DNA of 64,000 nucleotides from Deltaproteobacteria bacterium. GTDB taxonomy: Bacteria > Myxococcota_A > UBA796 > UBA2385. The DNA lies in contig JAGYJW010000009.1 of NCBI GenBank assembly GCA_018401435.1, forward strand, positions 112,716 to 176,715. Direction: 5' to 3'. Numbering within the stretch: position 1 is the first letter of the stretch; each line of letters opens with the position of its first letter. Below the pieces are notes generated by a model. The model saw nothing but the letters and a program-made list of their open reading frames with translations, searched no databases and had not been told where the DNA came from. The position numbers were made by a program, and so were the translations under genes. Positions 1-9,167 of the stretch are shown here, piece after piece.

Positions 1-81
1 GGCGAGGGCTATGTGTTGACCTTCGAGGTCCGCTACAACGGCACCCCCCAGGACCCGCGGCCCTGGCTGCGACCCCGCTGA
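1..81 (+). CDS. C-terminal end of an M23 (EnvC/NlpD-like) murein peptidase or activator, partial
   Basis: Only the last 26 residues are present, ending in TGA. The tail contains YVLTFEVRYNGTPQDPRPWL, which matches the end of LytM/M23 domains (a strand of the form 'hhFEhRxNGxPxDPxPWL'). M23 proteins of the EnvC type activate or carry out peptidoglycan hydrolysis at division. The next gene, a CtpA protease, starts 15 bases downstream, and the one after that is a YibQ-like deacetylase. The order envC-ctpA-yibQ is common in Gram-negative bacteria and supports the call. The catalytic part lies outside the window. Confidence 0.7.
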   Translation, partial: GEGYVLTFEVRYNGTPQDPRPWLRPR

Positions 82-96
82 CCCGGAGGGAGGCAG

Positions 97-1401
97 ATGC
101 GGCGTGTGCTCACCGGACTCTTTTTGACCGCACTGGCCCTGGGCGGCGGCATGGGGGCGGGCGCATCGGTGGTGCGAGCCGCATGGGCCAGCGGGCGCGA
201 CGCCTATGCCGGCTTCGACACCCTGGCACGGGTCCTGAACACCGTTGAGACCCGCTATATCGCCGAGGTCCCGACCGAGACCCTGCTCCTTGCCGCCACC
301 CGCGGGCTGGTCTCTGGCCTGGACCCCTGGTCGGTCTTCTTGTCCCCCCACGAGTGGGCCAGCCTGCAAGCCCACGCCGACGGCCTGCAGACGGGCATCG
401 GCCTGGAACTCAGCCAGGACAGCGACGGGACCGTGCGGGTGAGCGGGATCAGCCCCGGGGGACCCGCCGACCAGGCCGGCATCCGGGTGGGGGCCCGGCT
501 GCTTTCGCTGGACGGCCAGGCCGTCGCCGGCCAGGATCTGGAGCTGCTGCGGGGGCAGCTCGCGGGCGCAAGGGGCAGCCTGATCACCCTCGAGGTCGAC
601 CAGGGCGCCGGTGAGCAGGCCAAGGCCCTGGTGCGCGAGCCCTTTGTCGAGCGGGTGGTCTCGGGGGAGTGGCTCGATGAAGACGTGCTGTTGGTGCGGA
701 TCCGCCACTTCAGCCGCAGCACCCGCGACGAGCTGGATCGCACGCTCGTGGACCTGCAAGCAGGCGGCCGGAGCCCGAAGGGCCTCATCCTGGATTTGCG
801 GGGCAACCCCGGCGGCCTGATGGACCAGGCGGCTGCGGTGGCGGACCGCTTCCTGCCAGCCGGGGACATCGCCGAGAGCCGCGGCCGGGACGGCGCCGTC
901 ATCGATCGGCTGCAATCGAAGGACGACGCCGACGACCTGGGCTGGCCGCTGGTCGTGCTGCTGGATGAAGGCAGCGCCAGCGCCGCAGAGGTCGTCGCCG
1001 GCGCCTTGCAGGACCGCGGCCGCGCCCGGCTGGTGGGGCGCCGCAGCTATGGCAAAGGAACCGTGCAGCATGTCTTTGAGTTGGAGGACGGCTCGGCCCT
1101 CAAGCTGACCCTCGCCCGCTACCACCTGCCCTCGGGGCGGGGCATCGCAGACCGCCAGGGCCTGGAACCCGATCGCACCGTGCCCTTGGACAGCGCCGAC
1201 GCGGCTGCGGCCCTGCGGGCGGAGATTCGGGCGGCCCACCTCGACCCCAAGCAGGAGCGCGCCTTGCTGGAGCGGGTCGCTGCGGCCCTGCCCGCCCCCT
1301 CGTCACCCTCCCCTGCCCTGCCCAGCCCGGCCCTCCCCGACAATGGGCCTGCAGACCCCATTCTGGAGGCCGCATGGAAGGAGCTGGCGCAGGGCGGATA
1401 G
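97..1401 (+). CDS. ctpA: S41 family C-terminal processing protease (CtpA/Prc type)
   Basis: A 434-residue periplasmic serine protease. An N-terminal hydrophobic segment (about residues 5-28) acts as a signal or anchor. A PDZ domain follows (about 95-165), with the GIGLEL and GPADQAGI motifs. The S41 catalytic core is at about 190-375. The Ser/Lys dyad can be placed at S295 in GSASAAE and K320 in SYGKG, with the 25-residue spacing known for the D1P/CtpA family. The C-terminal tail is Pro/Ala-rich and low in complexity. The gene lies 15 bp after an EnvC-like gene and its end overlaps the start of the YibQ-like gene, so the three are probably one operon for cell-envelope maintenance. A Shine-Dalgarno-like GGAGGG precedes the ATG. 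CtpA enzymes degrade peptidoglycan hydrolases or envelope proteins; the substrate here is unknown. Confidence 0.93.
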   Translation: MRRVLTGLFLTALALGGGMGAGASVVRAAWASGRDAYAGFDTLARVLNTVETRYIAEVPTETLLLAATRGLVSGLDPWSVFLSPHEWASLQAHADGLQTGIGLELSQDSDGTVRVSGISPGGPADQAGIRVGARLLSLDGQAVAGQDLELLRGQLAGARGSLITLEVDQGAGEQAKALVREPFVERVVSGEWLDEDVLLVRIRHFSRSTRDELDRTLVDLQAGGRSPKGLILDLRGNPGGLMDQAAAVADRFLPAGDIAESRGRDGAVIDRLQSKDDADDLGWPLVVLLDEGSASAAEVVAGALQDRGRARLVGRRSYGKGTVQHVFELEDGSALKLTLARYHLPSGRGIADRQGLEPDRTVPLDSADAAAALRAEIRAAHLDPKQERALLERVAAALPAPSSPSPALPSPALPDNGPADPILEAAWKELAQGG

Positions 1402-2419
1402 TCGCCTGGGCCGCGCTGGCGGCCGTGCTGCTGGGCTTGGGCGGCCTGGGCCTTTGGGCCGCCCCCCAGGCGCGCGCCTGGCTGTAGGTCCCGGCCCCCG
1501 GCTGCGGCTCCACCGCCGGTCGGCCCCGGCGCCGCGGCCGCGCTGGCCCCTGCTGGACCGCGCCCTGGCCGCCGAAGGGGCGAGCCCAACGGGAGAGGCC
1601 GGCCCCGATGGGCAGCGCAGCTACCGCTTGCCCCCCGGCACCAGCCCGGACGACGCGGCCGAGCGCGTGCGCGAGGCGGCGCGGGCCGCCGACATCGAGC
1701 TGTACTCCGCCCCTTCGGGGGACTTTGACGTGGAGCTGCGGGTCTACGCCGGCCCGGAGCTGGCGGCCCGTGTGCTGCTGCGCCCCGCCCTGGGCGCTGC
1801 CAGCCGCCTGGCGCCCCACGCGCCCACCCTGCGCGAGCGCCCCTTGCTGGCGGTGATCATCACCGGCCTGGGCGACCGCCCGCCGGGGGATCTGGCCGCG
1901 CTGCCCATCCCCCTGACCCTGTCCATCCGGCCCTATGAAGCCTTCAGCCTGCAGATCGCCGAGGAGGGCATGCTGCACTGGCACGAGGTGCTGCTGGAGC
2001 TGGACCGCAGCGAGGGCGCCGCGAGCCCCTCCGAGCAGCTGCGGGCCTTGCCCCATGGAAGCGGCCTGGTGCTGACCGGCCCGGTCACAGCGCTGCAGCC
2101 GATCGAGGGCCTGCCCATGGGGGTGCTGGTCTACCCCGATGGCCTCAGCCCCCCGGCGACCACCCTGGCGCGGGTGCGCGCCCACGCGCCGACCGGGGCC
2201 CCTGCCACCGAGGCGGTCGCCCGGGCGCTGCACCTCGCCTCGCGGGATGGCCACGCCAGCGTGCTGCTGGCCGCCGATGATCCCAGCCTGGGCGAGGCCC
2301 TCTCCGGCCTGCTCGACGCGGACGCCCGAGGCTACCGCCTGGTGCTCGCCACCGAGGTCGCGCGGCCCGACCAGATGCACGGCCCACCCTCGCTGGCCGG
2401 CGAACCCCTCAACCCGTGA
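1374..2419 (+). CDS. YibQ-like divergent polysaccharide deacetylase, N-terminal frameshift
   Basis: The likely start is the ATG at 1374, inside the end of ctpA. It gives a 36-residue signal-anchor helix (rich in A, L, G) and then meets TAG at about 1485. The rest of the protein continues in another frame from about 1490 to 2419, so a one-base shift near 1480-1490 is probably a sequence error. The downstream domain follows the layout of divergent polysaccharide deacetylases: a strand PLLAVIITGLG, then LPIPLTLSIRP, then a strand after an H in EMLHWHEVLLELD-like sequence. Canonical family members carry Asp-Asp where this one has Thr-Gly (IIxDDLG versus IITGLG), so metal-dependent activity is doubtful. 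The gene converges on the glycosyltransferase and overlaps its stop by 11 bp. Confidence 0.65.
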
Positions 2420-3197
2420 GGCGCACGGGGTGGCGCCCGGCCTCGGCCGGAACCGTCTGGGCGCGAGCCCCCCGCAGCTCGTGCAGCAGGCGCCCCAGCT
2501 CGGAGAAGGCGCGCAGCACCACCCGGGGGCTGGCGCCGGTCTGAACGCCGCGGGTGCGCGGGTAGTGGGTGACGGGCACCTGCACCAGGCTGAAGCCGGA
2601 GGCCCGGGCCCGCGCCAGGATCTCGGTGTTGACGAAGGCGCCTTCGGAGCGGATGTCGGCGCTCTCCAGCACCTCACGGCGGAAGAGCTTGAAGGCGCAA
2701 TTCACATCCCGCACGCCCAGGTTGAAGAGCGCGTCCACCAAGCGCCCCCAGGCCCAGGCATTCAGCCGCCGGTTGACCGGATCGCGGCGGTGGCGGCGGT
2801 ATCCTGCGACGATGTCGTAGCGGTGCGCATGGGCCAGCAGCAGCGGCAGCTCGCGCAGGTCGAATTGCAGATCCGCGTCGGTGAAGAAGATCCGGTCCAT
2901 GCGGGCGGCGCGAAAGCCGGTGCGCAGGGCCGCCCCATAGCCCTGGTTGACCGAGTGCCGAATGCCCCGCACCCGCGCATCCAGCGCGTGGAAGTCCTCG
3001 AGCAGCGTCCAGGTCTCGTCGGTGGACCCGTCGTCCACCACGATCAGCTCCCAGTCCAGACTGAGATCCTGGAGGGCCCGCACAGCCGGCCCCAGCCCGC
3101 GCCGCAGGTTGTCCGCCTCGTTCAGGGCGGGCAGGACGACGGAGAGGGAGGACAGGAGGAGCCTCGGGGCTGGGTCGACGCCTTGTTGCGATATCAC
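2409..3197 (-). CDS. Family 2 glycosyltransferase (dolichyl-phosphate/polyprenyl-phosphate sugar transferase type)
   Basis: A 262-residue soluble GT2 enzyme. It shows the GT-A hallmarks SVVLPALNEADNL near the N-terminus, VVDDGSTDETW, then the metal-binding FTDADLQFD and the acceptor-region stretch VNCAFKLFRREVLE. These are typical of DPM1-like enzymes, which move a sugar from a nucleotide donor to polyprenyl phosphate. I chose the GTG at 3197 because it overlaps the stop of the upstream rimO gene as GTGA, a classic coupling arrangement. No membrane helices are seen, so it would act at the cytoplasmic face. The substrate cannot be told. The gene converges on the YibQ-like gene. Confidence 0.85.
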   Translation of the reverse strand: MISQQGVDPAPRLLLSSLSVVLPALNEADNLRRGLGPAVRALQDLSLDWELIVVDDGSTDETWTLLEDFHALDARVRGIRHSVNQGYGAALRTGFRAARMDRIFFTDADLQFDLRELPLLLAHAHRYDIVAGYRRHRRDPVNRRLNAWAWGRLVDALFNLGVRDVNCAFKLFRREVLESADIRSEGAFVNTEILARARASGFSLVQVPVTHYPRTRGVQTGASPRVVLRAFSELGRLLHELRGARAQTVPAEAGRHPVRLTG

Positions 3198-4600
3198 CGG
3201 GCCGAGGCGGGCACCACCGCCTGCCCCCGGTCCAGGCGCCCACCGGCCGACAGCACCTGGCCCACCAGATCGTGGTCTGCGGCCCGGGTGATGCGCACCT
3301 GCCGCAGCTGGCCCGCCAACAGGTCGTCGGCCGCCACATCCAGGAAGACCTGCCCGTCCACATCCGGGGCCTGGGTGGCCAGGCGACCCACCCACACCAG
3401 CGGGTTCTCGTCCGAGGGGCCGTCCACCAGCACCGTCTGCTCGGTGCCCACCAGGCCCTCCAGCCGGGCCCGGCTGATGCGGGCCTGGGCGGCCATCAGG
3501 ACGCGCTGGCGCTCCTCCTTGACCGCCTCGTCCACCTGGTCGGGAAGCTCGGCGGCGGGGGTGCCGTCCTCCTGGAAATAGGTGAAAACACCCACCCGGT
3601 CGAACTTCTGCTCCTCGACAAAGTCCAGCAGCTCGGCAAAGTCCGCATCGGTTTCGCCGGGGAAGCCCACGATGAAGGTGGTGCGAATGGCGATGTCGGG
3701 CACGAAGCTGCGCACCCGGTCCAGAATGCGGCGCTGGCCATCGCGGGTCACGCCGCGGCGCATGGCCCGCAGCATCGGCCCCGAGGCATGCTGCAAAGGC
3801 ATGTCGAGATAGGGCACCACGCGCGGTTCTTCAGCGATGGCCCGCAGCAGGCTCTCGGGCAGGCCGATGGGGTAGGCATAGTGGAGCCGAATCCACTCGA
3901 GGCCCTCGATGGCGCCCAGGGCGCGCAACAGGCCGCCGAGATCGCTGCCGTCCTTCAGGTCGCTGCCAAAGGCGGTGCTGTCCTGGCTGACCAGGTTGAG
4001 CTCGACCACCCCTTGGGCCACCAGGCGACGGGCCTCGGTGACCAGGCTGGGAATGGTGCGGCTGCGCATCTTCCCGCGGAGCTGGGGGATGATGCAGAAG
4101 GCGCAGCGGTGGTTGCAGCCCTCGCTGATCTTGAGGTAGGCCGAGTGGGGTTTCCAGGAGTTCAGCCGGGGCGCCAGCTCGTCGTGGATATAGAGCGGCG
4201 TGTCCACAAAGCTGCGGGGGACCTCGCCTTCGCGGGCCTTCAGCACCTCGTCGATGCGGTGGTACTCCCCGGTTCCCAGGAAGTGATCCACCTCGGGCAG
4301 CTCGCCCTCCAAGCTCTGGCCGTAGCGCTGCACCATGCAGCCGGTCACCACCAGCTTGCGGCAGCGCCCGCCCGCGCTGGTCTTGTAGCCGGCCATCTCG
4401 AGCACGGTGTCGATGCTCTCTTCGGTGGCAGGCTGGATGAAGCTGCAGGTGTTGACGATGATGACGTCGGCGTCGCCGGGCTCGTCGGTCATCTCCCAGG
4501 CGCCCTGGTGGAGCTTGCCAACCATGACCTCGCTGTCGACCCGGTTCTTGGGGCAGCCGAGGCTGATGAGGTGCACCTTGTCCGGCACGGGGGCCTCCAT
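3194..4600 (-). CDS. rimO: Ribosomal protein S12 methylthiotransferase RimO
   Basis: A 468-residue radical-SAM methylthiotransferase. The UPF0004 domain carries three cluster cysteines (C16 in LISLGCPKNRVDSE, C52 in NTCSFI and C88 in VTGCM). The radical SAM cluster is C162, C166 and C169 in EGCNHRCAFC. A C-terminal TRAM domain lies at about 390-460. The Pro-Lys-Asn signature near the N-terminus separates RimO from MiaB. RimO methylthiolates the conserved Asp of ribosomal protein S12. The ATG at 4600 fits the family N-terminus better than one 66 bases upstream. The stop overlaps the start of the GT2 gene. Confidence 0.93.
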   Translation of the reverse strand: MEAPVPDKVHLISLGCPKNRVDSEVMVGKLHQGAWEMTDEPGDADVIIVNTCSFIQPATEESIDTVLEMAGYKTSAGGRCRKLVVTGCMVQRYGQSLEGELPEVDHFLGTGEYHRIDEVLKAREGEVPRSFVDTPLYIHDELAPRLNSWKPHSAYLKISEGCNHRCAFCIIPQLRGKMRSRTIPSLVTEARRLVAQGVVELNLVSQDSTAFGSDLKDGSDLGGLLRALGAIEGLEWIRLHYAYPIGLPESLLRAIAEEPRVVPYLDMPLQHASGPMLRAMRRGVTRDGQRRILDRVRSFVPDIAIRTTFIVGFPGETDADFAELLDFVEEQKFDRVGVFTYFQEDGTPAAELPDQVDEAVKEERQRVLMAAQARISRARLEGLVGTEQTVLVDGPSDENPLVWVGRLATQAPDVDGQVFLDVAADDLLAGQLRQVRITRAADHDLVGQVLSAGGRLDRGQAVVPASAR

Positions 4601-4675
4601 TCGTGGGGGGCGCCCATCACAAAGGCGGCCCGCGCGTTGGCGGGCCGACCCGGTCCCAGGGGACACGATGCGACG

Positions 4676-5350
4676 CTACAGTCCGCCGTCTCCTACCACC
4701 GTCACGCCAGCGGGGGGCGTAAAGCGGAAGGACTCCGGCGGGATGGTCACGTTGAATTCACCCTCGGTGAAGCGAATGTCTGTGCTTCCGCCAAAGTGGT
4801 CGTTGAGGACCAGCCGCAGCGGGAGCTTGCTGCGCTGGTCCACCTCGACCCGAAGCAGCTTGTACTGGCCGGCGAGCTGGGTGCCCGCCTTGGGCACGGC
4901 TTCGAAGACCCAACGCTCGGTCCCACCTTCGGGCATGGCGCGCACGTCGAAGCGCTCGTCCAGGGTGTTCACCAGGTCGAGGGGATCGATGGAGCCGCCG
5001 CCCGCGCCCTGGTCCTTCATCTTCACCGCCTGCCTGGCCGCAGGGGTGTAGAGCCAGCCCGTGGTGCCATCGGACACGAAGAGGGAGTCCTGCCCGCCGC
5101 CATTGAGCTCCCAGCGGGCCATGCGGGGGCGCTCCACCAGCACCTTGCCCTTCATGGTGATCTCATCGCCCATGGGGGTGATGGTGATCTGCATGATCTC
5201 GGCCTTGAGCGTCTTTACCGTCTTGTAGTGGTCGGCCAGGCCGCTCAGCACCTTCTTGACGTCGGCGGTCGGGGCGGCTTCGACCGCAAAGGCCCGCGGG
5301 CTGGTCCAGGCCACCGAGATGCAGAGGGCGGCGATCTTCATCCAACGCAC
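4676..5350 (-). CDS. LolA-like outer-membrane lipoprotein carrier protein
   Basis: A 224-residue secreted protein. I chose the GTG at 5350 because an AAGGAG ribosome site sits 7 bases upstream and the resulting N-terminus, VRWMKIAALCISVAW, is a good signal peptide with cleavage after about AFA. The mature part has the LolA fold pattern: a helix with LADHYKTVKTLKAEIMQ, then beta strands with GKVLVERPRMARWEL, and the typical strand LFVSDGTTGWLYTP. LolA carries lipoproteins across the periplasm from LolCDE to LolB. It lies downstream of the PNP-FtsK gene on the same strand; a LolA gene next to ftsK is a common arrangement, which supports the call. Confidence 0.82.
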   Translation of the reverse strand: MRWMKIAALCISVAWTSPRAFAVEAAPTADVKKVLSGLADHYKTVKTLKAEIMQITITPMGDEITMKGKVLVERPRMARWELNGGGQDSLFVSDGTTGWLYTPAARQAVKMKDQGAGGGSIDPLDLVNTLDERFDVRAMPEGGTERWVFEAVPKAGTQLAGQYKLLRVEVDQRSKLPLRLVLNDHFGGSTDIRFTEGEFNVTIPPESFRFTPPAGVTVVGDGGL

Positions 5351-5454
5351 GATGGCACTCCTTGCGGGCCGGGCCCCTTGGCTAAGCGGAGGGGGAGTCT
5401 GCGGCAATGCGCCCCTGGGACGGCAGGGCTCCCGGAGCATTCACCCGGGGCGGC

Positions 5455-7725
5455 TCAGTCCAGCGCGCCGCCAGCATCCGAGACCAGCACCTTGCGGGGA
5501 CGGGCGCCATCTGCTGGGGCGACCAGGCGCTCCCGCTCCATCACCTCCAACATACGGGCGGCGCGGTTGTAGCCAATCTTGAACTCGCGCTGGATCATGG
5601 ACGTGCTCGCCTTGCCCTCTCGCACGACATAGGCCACAGCCTGATCGTAGAGGTCGTCATAGTCGGCTGGGTCGATGCCGGACCCGTCCTCGTCGTCCAC
5701 CCGGATCTCCGCCTCATATTTGGGCGGACCCTGCTCACGCAGGAAGTCGCAGACGTTGCGCACCTCGTCATCAGAGACGAAGGCGCCGTGGCAGCGCACG
5801 ATCTCGCTTACACCCGGCGGCAAGAAGAGCATATCGCCCTTGCCCAGCAGCGTCTCGGCACCGTTCTGGTCGAGGATGATGCGCCCGTCCAGGCGCGAGC
5901 GCACCTGGAAGGCGATGCGGCTGGGCAGGTTGGCCTTGATGATGCCTGTCACCACCGTCTTCTCGGGTCGCTGGGTGGCCACGATGAGGTGGATACCCGC
6001 CGCCCGGGCCTTCTGCGCGATGCGGGCGATGGAGGTCTCGACCTCCTTGGCCGCGATCATCATCAGGTCGGCCAGCTCGTCGATGACGATGACCAGGTAG
6101 GGCAGACGCCGCGGGGGCGGCGGGGGCTCGTCGCTGGGCCAGTCCGGGCAGTAGCGGCGGGCCTTGGCCGGGGTCCAGTTCTCCAGCTCCTCGTCCACCT
6201 TCTTGTTGTAGGACTCGACGTTCCGGGTCTTCCAGCGGGCCAGCAGGCGGTAGCGGTCGTCCATCTCCTGGCAGGCCCACTTCAGGGCGGCGTTGGCCAG
6301 GTTGGGCTCGGTCACCACCGGGTGGATGAGGTGCGGGATGTCCCGGTAAAGCTCGAATTCCAGCATCTTGGGATCGATGAGCAGCAGCTTGAGCTCGTCC
6401 GGTGTGCGGGTGAACAGCATGCTGAGCAGCATGGCGTTGACGCCGACGCTCTTTCCCGAGCCGGTGGTGCCGGCCACCAGCAGGTGCGGCGCCTTGGCGA
6501 GATCGCCCAGCTCGGGCTTGCCTTCGACCGACTTGCCCAACACGATGGGCAGCAGGCGCCGGCTCTTGCGGAATTGCTCCGAGGCCAGCAGATCGCGCAT
6601 CCAGACCGTCTGCCGCTTCTTGTTGGGCACTTCGAAGCCCACGACACCCTTGCCCGGAATCGGCGCCACGATGCGCACCCGCAGGGCCTTGAGGGCCATG
6701 GCGATGTCGTCTTCCAAGGCCGCGATGCGCGACAGCTTGATGCCGGCGGCGGGCATATATTCAAAGGTGGTGATCACCGGGCCCGGGCGGATGGCGGTGA
6801 CCTCGCCCTTCACGCCGAAGTCCTCGAGCTTGCTTTCGAGGGTGTCGGCCAAGGCCCGCAAGCCGATCTCGTCCACCTCGGCCACGCTGCGCTCGTGTTC
6901 GTCCAGCAGGCCGAGGTGCGGCAGCTCGAAGGCGCTCAGCACCCGCACCAGGCCGGCCGAGGCCTGCCCGACCACCTCGGTCACCTCTTCGTGGGTGAGC
7001 GGATTGGGCGAGAGCCCGCTGCCCAGGTTGGAGACCACCGAGATCGCGCCCAGCCGCATGCCGGCCTGGACCGCCGCGATGGACTCCAGCACCACCGACA
7101 TGCCCACCACATCGGCACCCAGCGCCCGGAGCATGCGCACCTCGGCCGGGGTCTCATAGGAGGGGCCCGGCATCGCCGCGTAGATGCCCGCGTGCAAGGG
7201 CACCCCCACCCGCGCCGCGGCTTGCTCCAGGGCCAGCCCGATGGCCCGGTGGTAGGCGCGGCTCATGTCCGGGAAGCGGGGTCCCGGCCAGGCCAGCCCC
7301 GGTCCGCGCAAGGGGTTCGTGCCCAGCAGGTTGATGTGGTCGGTGATGCGCACCAGGGCCCCCGCCGGGAGATCCTCGCGCAGGCTGCCCACGGCGCTGG
7401 TGAGCAGCAGGTTGCCCACGCCCCAGGCGGCCATGGCCCGCACGCCGCGCACCACCTCTTCGGCGCTCCAGCCCTCGTAGGCGTGCACCCGGCCCCCCAG
7501 CAGGGCCACCCGGACCGACCCCAGGCGCCCGACGACCAGCTCGCCCTTGTGGCCTTCGACCTGGGTGCGGGGCAGGCCCAGGGTCTTGTAGGAGATCCGG
7601 CCTTCCACCTCGGTCATCGCCTCAGCGACATCGGCGGCGCCGCTGCCCAGGACGATGCAGAGGGGGGGAGGAGGACCGAAGCGTTCAGCGAGGCGCTCGC
7701 TGACTCGAAGTGCGGGGTGTGACAT
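5455..7725 (-). CDS. In-frame fusion: purine nucleoside phosphorylase + FtsK/SpoIIIE DNA translocase core lacking the membrane domain
   Basis: A single open frame of 756 codons from the ATG at 7725. Residues 1 to about 265 form a whole PNP-II-like nucleoside phosphorylase, with PLCIVLGSGAADVAEAM, the phosphate/purine motifs around PGPSYETPAEVRML and VGMSVVLE, and SNLGSG. From about residue 270 the protein is FtsK: the linker box ELPHLGLLDEHE, alpha domain, Walker A GTTGSGKSVGVNAML (about 416-430), Walker B LVIVIDELADLM (about 550), ATQRPEKTVV, and a C-terminal winged-helix gamma domain (about 690-750). The four-helix FtsK membrane domain is absent. A TATACT -10-like hexamer lies 9 bases before the ATG. 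The frame is continuous at the junction (near 6935), so an artefact would need a deletion or chimera that keeps the frame. Confidence 0.8.
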   Translation of the reverse strand: MSHPALRVSERLAERFGPPPPLCIVLGSGAADVAEAMTEVEGRISYKTLGLPRTQVEGHKGELVVGRLGSVRVALLGGRVHAYEGWSAEEVVRGVRAMAAWGVGNLLLTSAVGSLREDLPAGALVRITDHINLLGTNPLRGPGLAWPGPRFPDMSRAYHRAIGLALEQAAARVGVPLHAGIYAAMPGPSYETPAEVRMLRALGADVVGMSVVLESIAAVQAGMRLGAISVVSNLGSGLSPNPLTHEEVTEVVGQASAGLVRVLSAFELPHLGLLDEHERSVAEVDEIGLRALADTLESKLEDFGVKGEVTAIRPGPVITTFEYMPAAGIKLSRIAALEDDIAMALKALRVRIVAPIPGKGVVGFEVPNKKRQTVWMRDLLASEQFRKSRRLLPIVLGKSVEGKPELGDLAKAPHLLVAGTTGSGKSVGVNAMLLSMLFTRTPDELKLLLIDPKMLEFELYRDIPHLIHPVVTEPNLANAALKWACQEMDDRYRLLARWKTRNVESYNKKVDEELENWTPAKARRYCPDWPSDEPPPPPRRLPYLVIVIDELADLMMIAAKEVETSIARIAQKARAAGIHLIVATQRPEKTVVTGIIKANLPSRIAFQVRSRLDGRIILDQNGAETLLGKGDMLFLPPGVSEIVRCHGAFVSDDEVRNVCDFLREQGPPKYEAEIRVDDEDGSGIDPADYDDLYDQAVAYVVREGKASTSMIQREFKIGYNRAARMLEVMERERLVAPADGARPRKVLVSDAGGALD

Positions 7726-7734
7726 CTGGACAGG

Positions 7735-7740
7735 AGTATA
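7735..7740 (-). promoter_or_regulatory. Possible -10 element of the PNP-FtsK gene (leaderless start)
   Basis: On the minus strand the hexamer TATACT lies 9 bases before the ATG at 7725. A CTTGCT about 16 bases further upstream could be a weak -35. There is no Shine-Dalgarno-like sequence in between, so transcription would begin only a few bases before the ATG and give a leaderless or nearly leaderless mRNA. This is inferred from the sequence alone. Confidence 0.35.
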
Positions 7741-7774
7741 GGTGCGGCGGGCCCAAAGCAAGGCGCCCCCCCGA

Positions 7775-9130
7775 TCAGCGGCCTGCCCTCCAGGCTTCCA
7801 GGGCCCCGGTCAGGCTGCGGTAGCCCTCGGGCAAGGGCCCGTCGCCGGGGACCAGCAAGGCCGGCGAAAAGGCGGTCGCGCCCGCCGTCAACCGGTAGAG
7901 GTCCAGCCCGGCCGCCAGATCCCGCTGGGGAGGACCAAAGCGAGCCCGAAGGACGGGATCGAGCCGGTGGAGCGCGTCCTGGGGCAGATCCCCCCGGTGG
8001 ATGACCAGCCAGCGCGCCCCCGCCGCCGTCAAGGCATCCCCCGGCTCGCCGGGGGGCAGGGCCCAGCGCTCCTGCCCGGCCTCCAGGTCCAACAGCAGCG
8101 GCACGAGGGGATCGGCAAAATAGGGCGAAGGCTGCTGTCGGGGCGGCGGCAGGGCGTCGTGGGCCCGCAGCGCCTGCAGCGGCGACGGCGCGCGGCCGCA
8201 CGGGGCCCCGGCGGGGCGTCGGGGCTGTCGATGGGCAGGTGCACCGCCCGACCGTCAGGGCGGCCAGGGTGCGCGCCGCCCCCCAGGGCAAGGGAGCGAT
8301 CTGACCCCCGCAAAGATGCCCCTGAAAAGCCAGAAAAGGGGCGCCCACCAGCGCCGACAGCAGCGCGAGGGGTCGGAGCGCCCGCCCGCAAGAGCGCGCC
8401 TCCAGGGGCAGGCCAGCCAGGCCCGCGACCAGCACCGAGGGCCAGGGGAAGTCGCTGGGAAAGAAGGGCGAAGCGGCCAGCAGACCCGCAGGCAGCGGCA
8501 GCTGCCGACCCGCCAGGACGACGGGCTGGCCAGCGATCTCGAGGGTGGCGCCCTGTGCGAGGACCAAGGCAGCCACCAGGCCGCCCAGCGGGGCCGGCCT
8601 GGCCCCAAGCGGGCAGCGAGGCCACAGAGCAGGCGCATGCAGAGGCCCACCAGCAGCCCACCGCCCAGGCTGAACAGGCCCGCGAGGGCGGCCAGCGCCG
8701 GGGCGAGCCCGCGCATCGGCCCCACGACAAGGGCCCGCCAACAGGGCCCCCGCCAGGGTGTTGACCGCGAGCAGCCCGGGCGCCGCAAATCCAGGATCCA
8801 GGCGCGCCAACCCCAGCGCCAGCAGACCCAGCAGCCCCGCCACCCGCGCCGCGCAACCCCGATCCGCCCCCTGGCGACGGGCCAGCCCATAGGCCAGGAG
8901 CAGCGCCAGCCCGTCCAAGCCCACCAGGGCCAGCCCCAGGGCGAAGGCATCGGCCGGCAGGCTGCCCCGCTCGATCTGCCCCGCCGCCCAGGTTGACCCG
9001 CCACGCCTTGGGGCAAGGCCCCTCGGGCCAGCTCGGGCCAGCGCCCACAGGCCGCCAGCAGCAGGGCCAGGGCGAAGGCGCCGGCGATCTCGACGGAGAG
9101 GCGGCAGGTGGGGGGTGCGGCAGCCGGCAT
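7775..9130 (-). pseudogene. Multi-pass membrane protein of unknown function, broken by several frameshifts
   Basis: No single frame covers this stretch, but hydrophobic segments follow one another in alternating minus-strand frames: IAGAFALALLLAACG near the start (ATG 9130), LALVGLDGLALLLAYGLA, LAGLFSLGGGLLVGLC, LVAALVLAQGATLEIAGQP, LLSALVGAPFLAFQGHL. A soluble C-terminal part follows (PLQALRAHDALPPP, then PSPYFADPLVPLLLDLE) and ends at TGA 7775. Together they look like one integral membrane protein of about 450 residues with at least seven or eight helices, resembling membrane glycosyltransferase-like or polyprenyl-linked envelope proteins in layout only. At least four one-base shifts are needed. 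I cannot name a family. It is either a decayed gene or, given the same pattern in essential genes here, an intact gene with sequence errors. Confidence 0.5.
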
Positions 9131-9167
9131 GGCGGGGAGGTGCCAGCCCCTGCCCCCAGGAGAGCCC

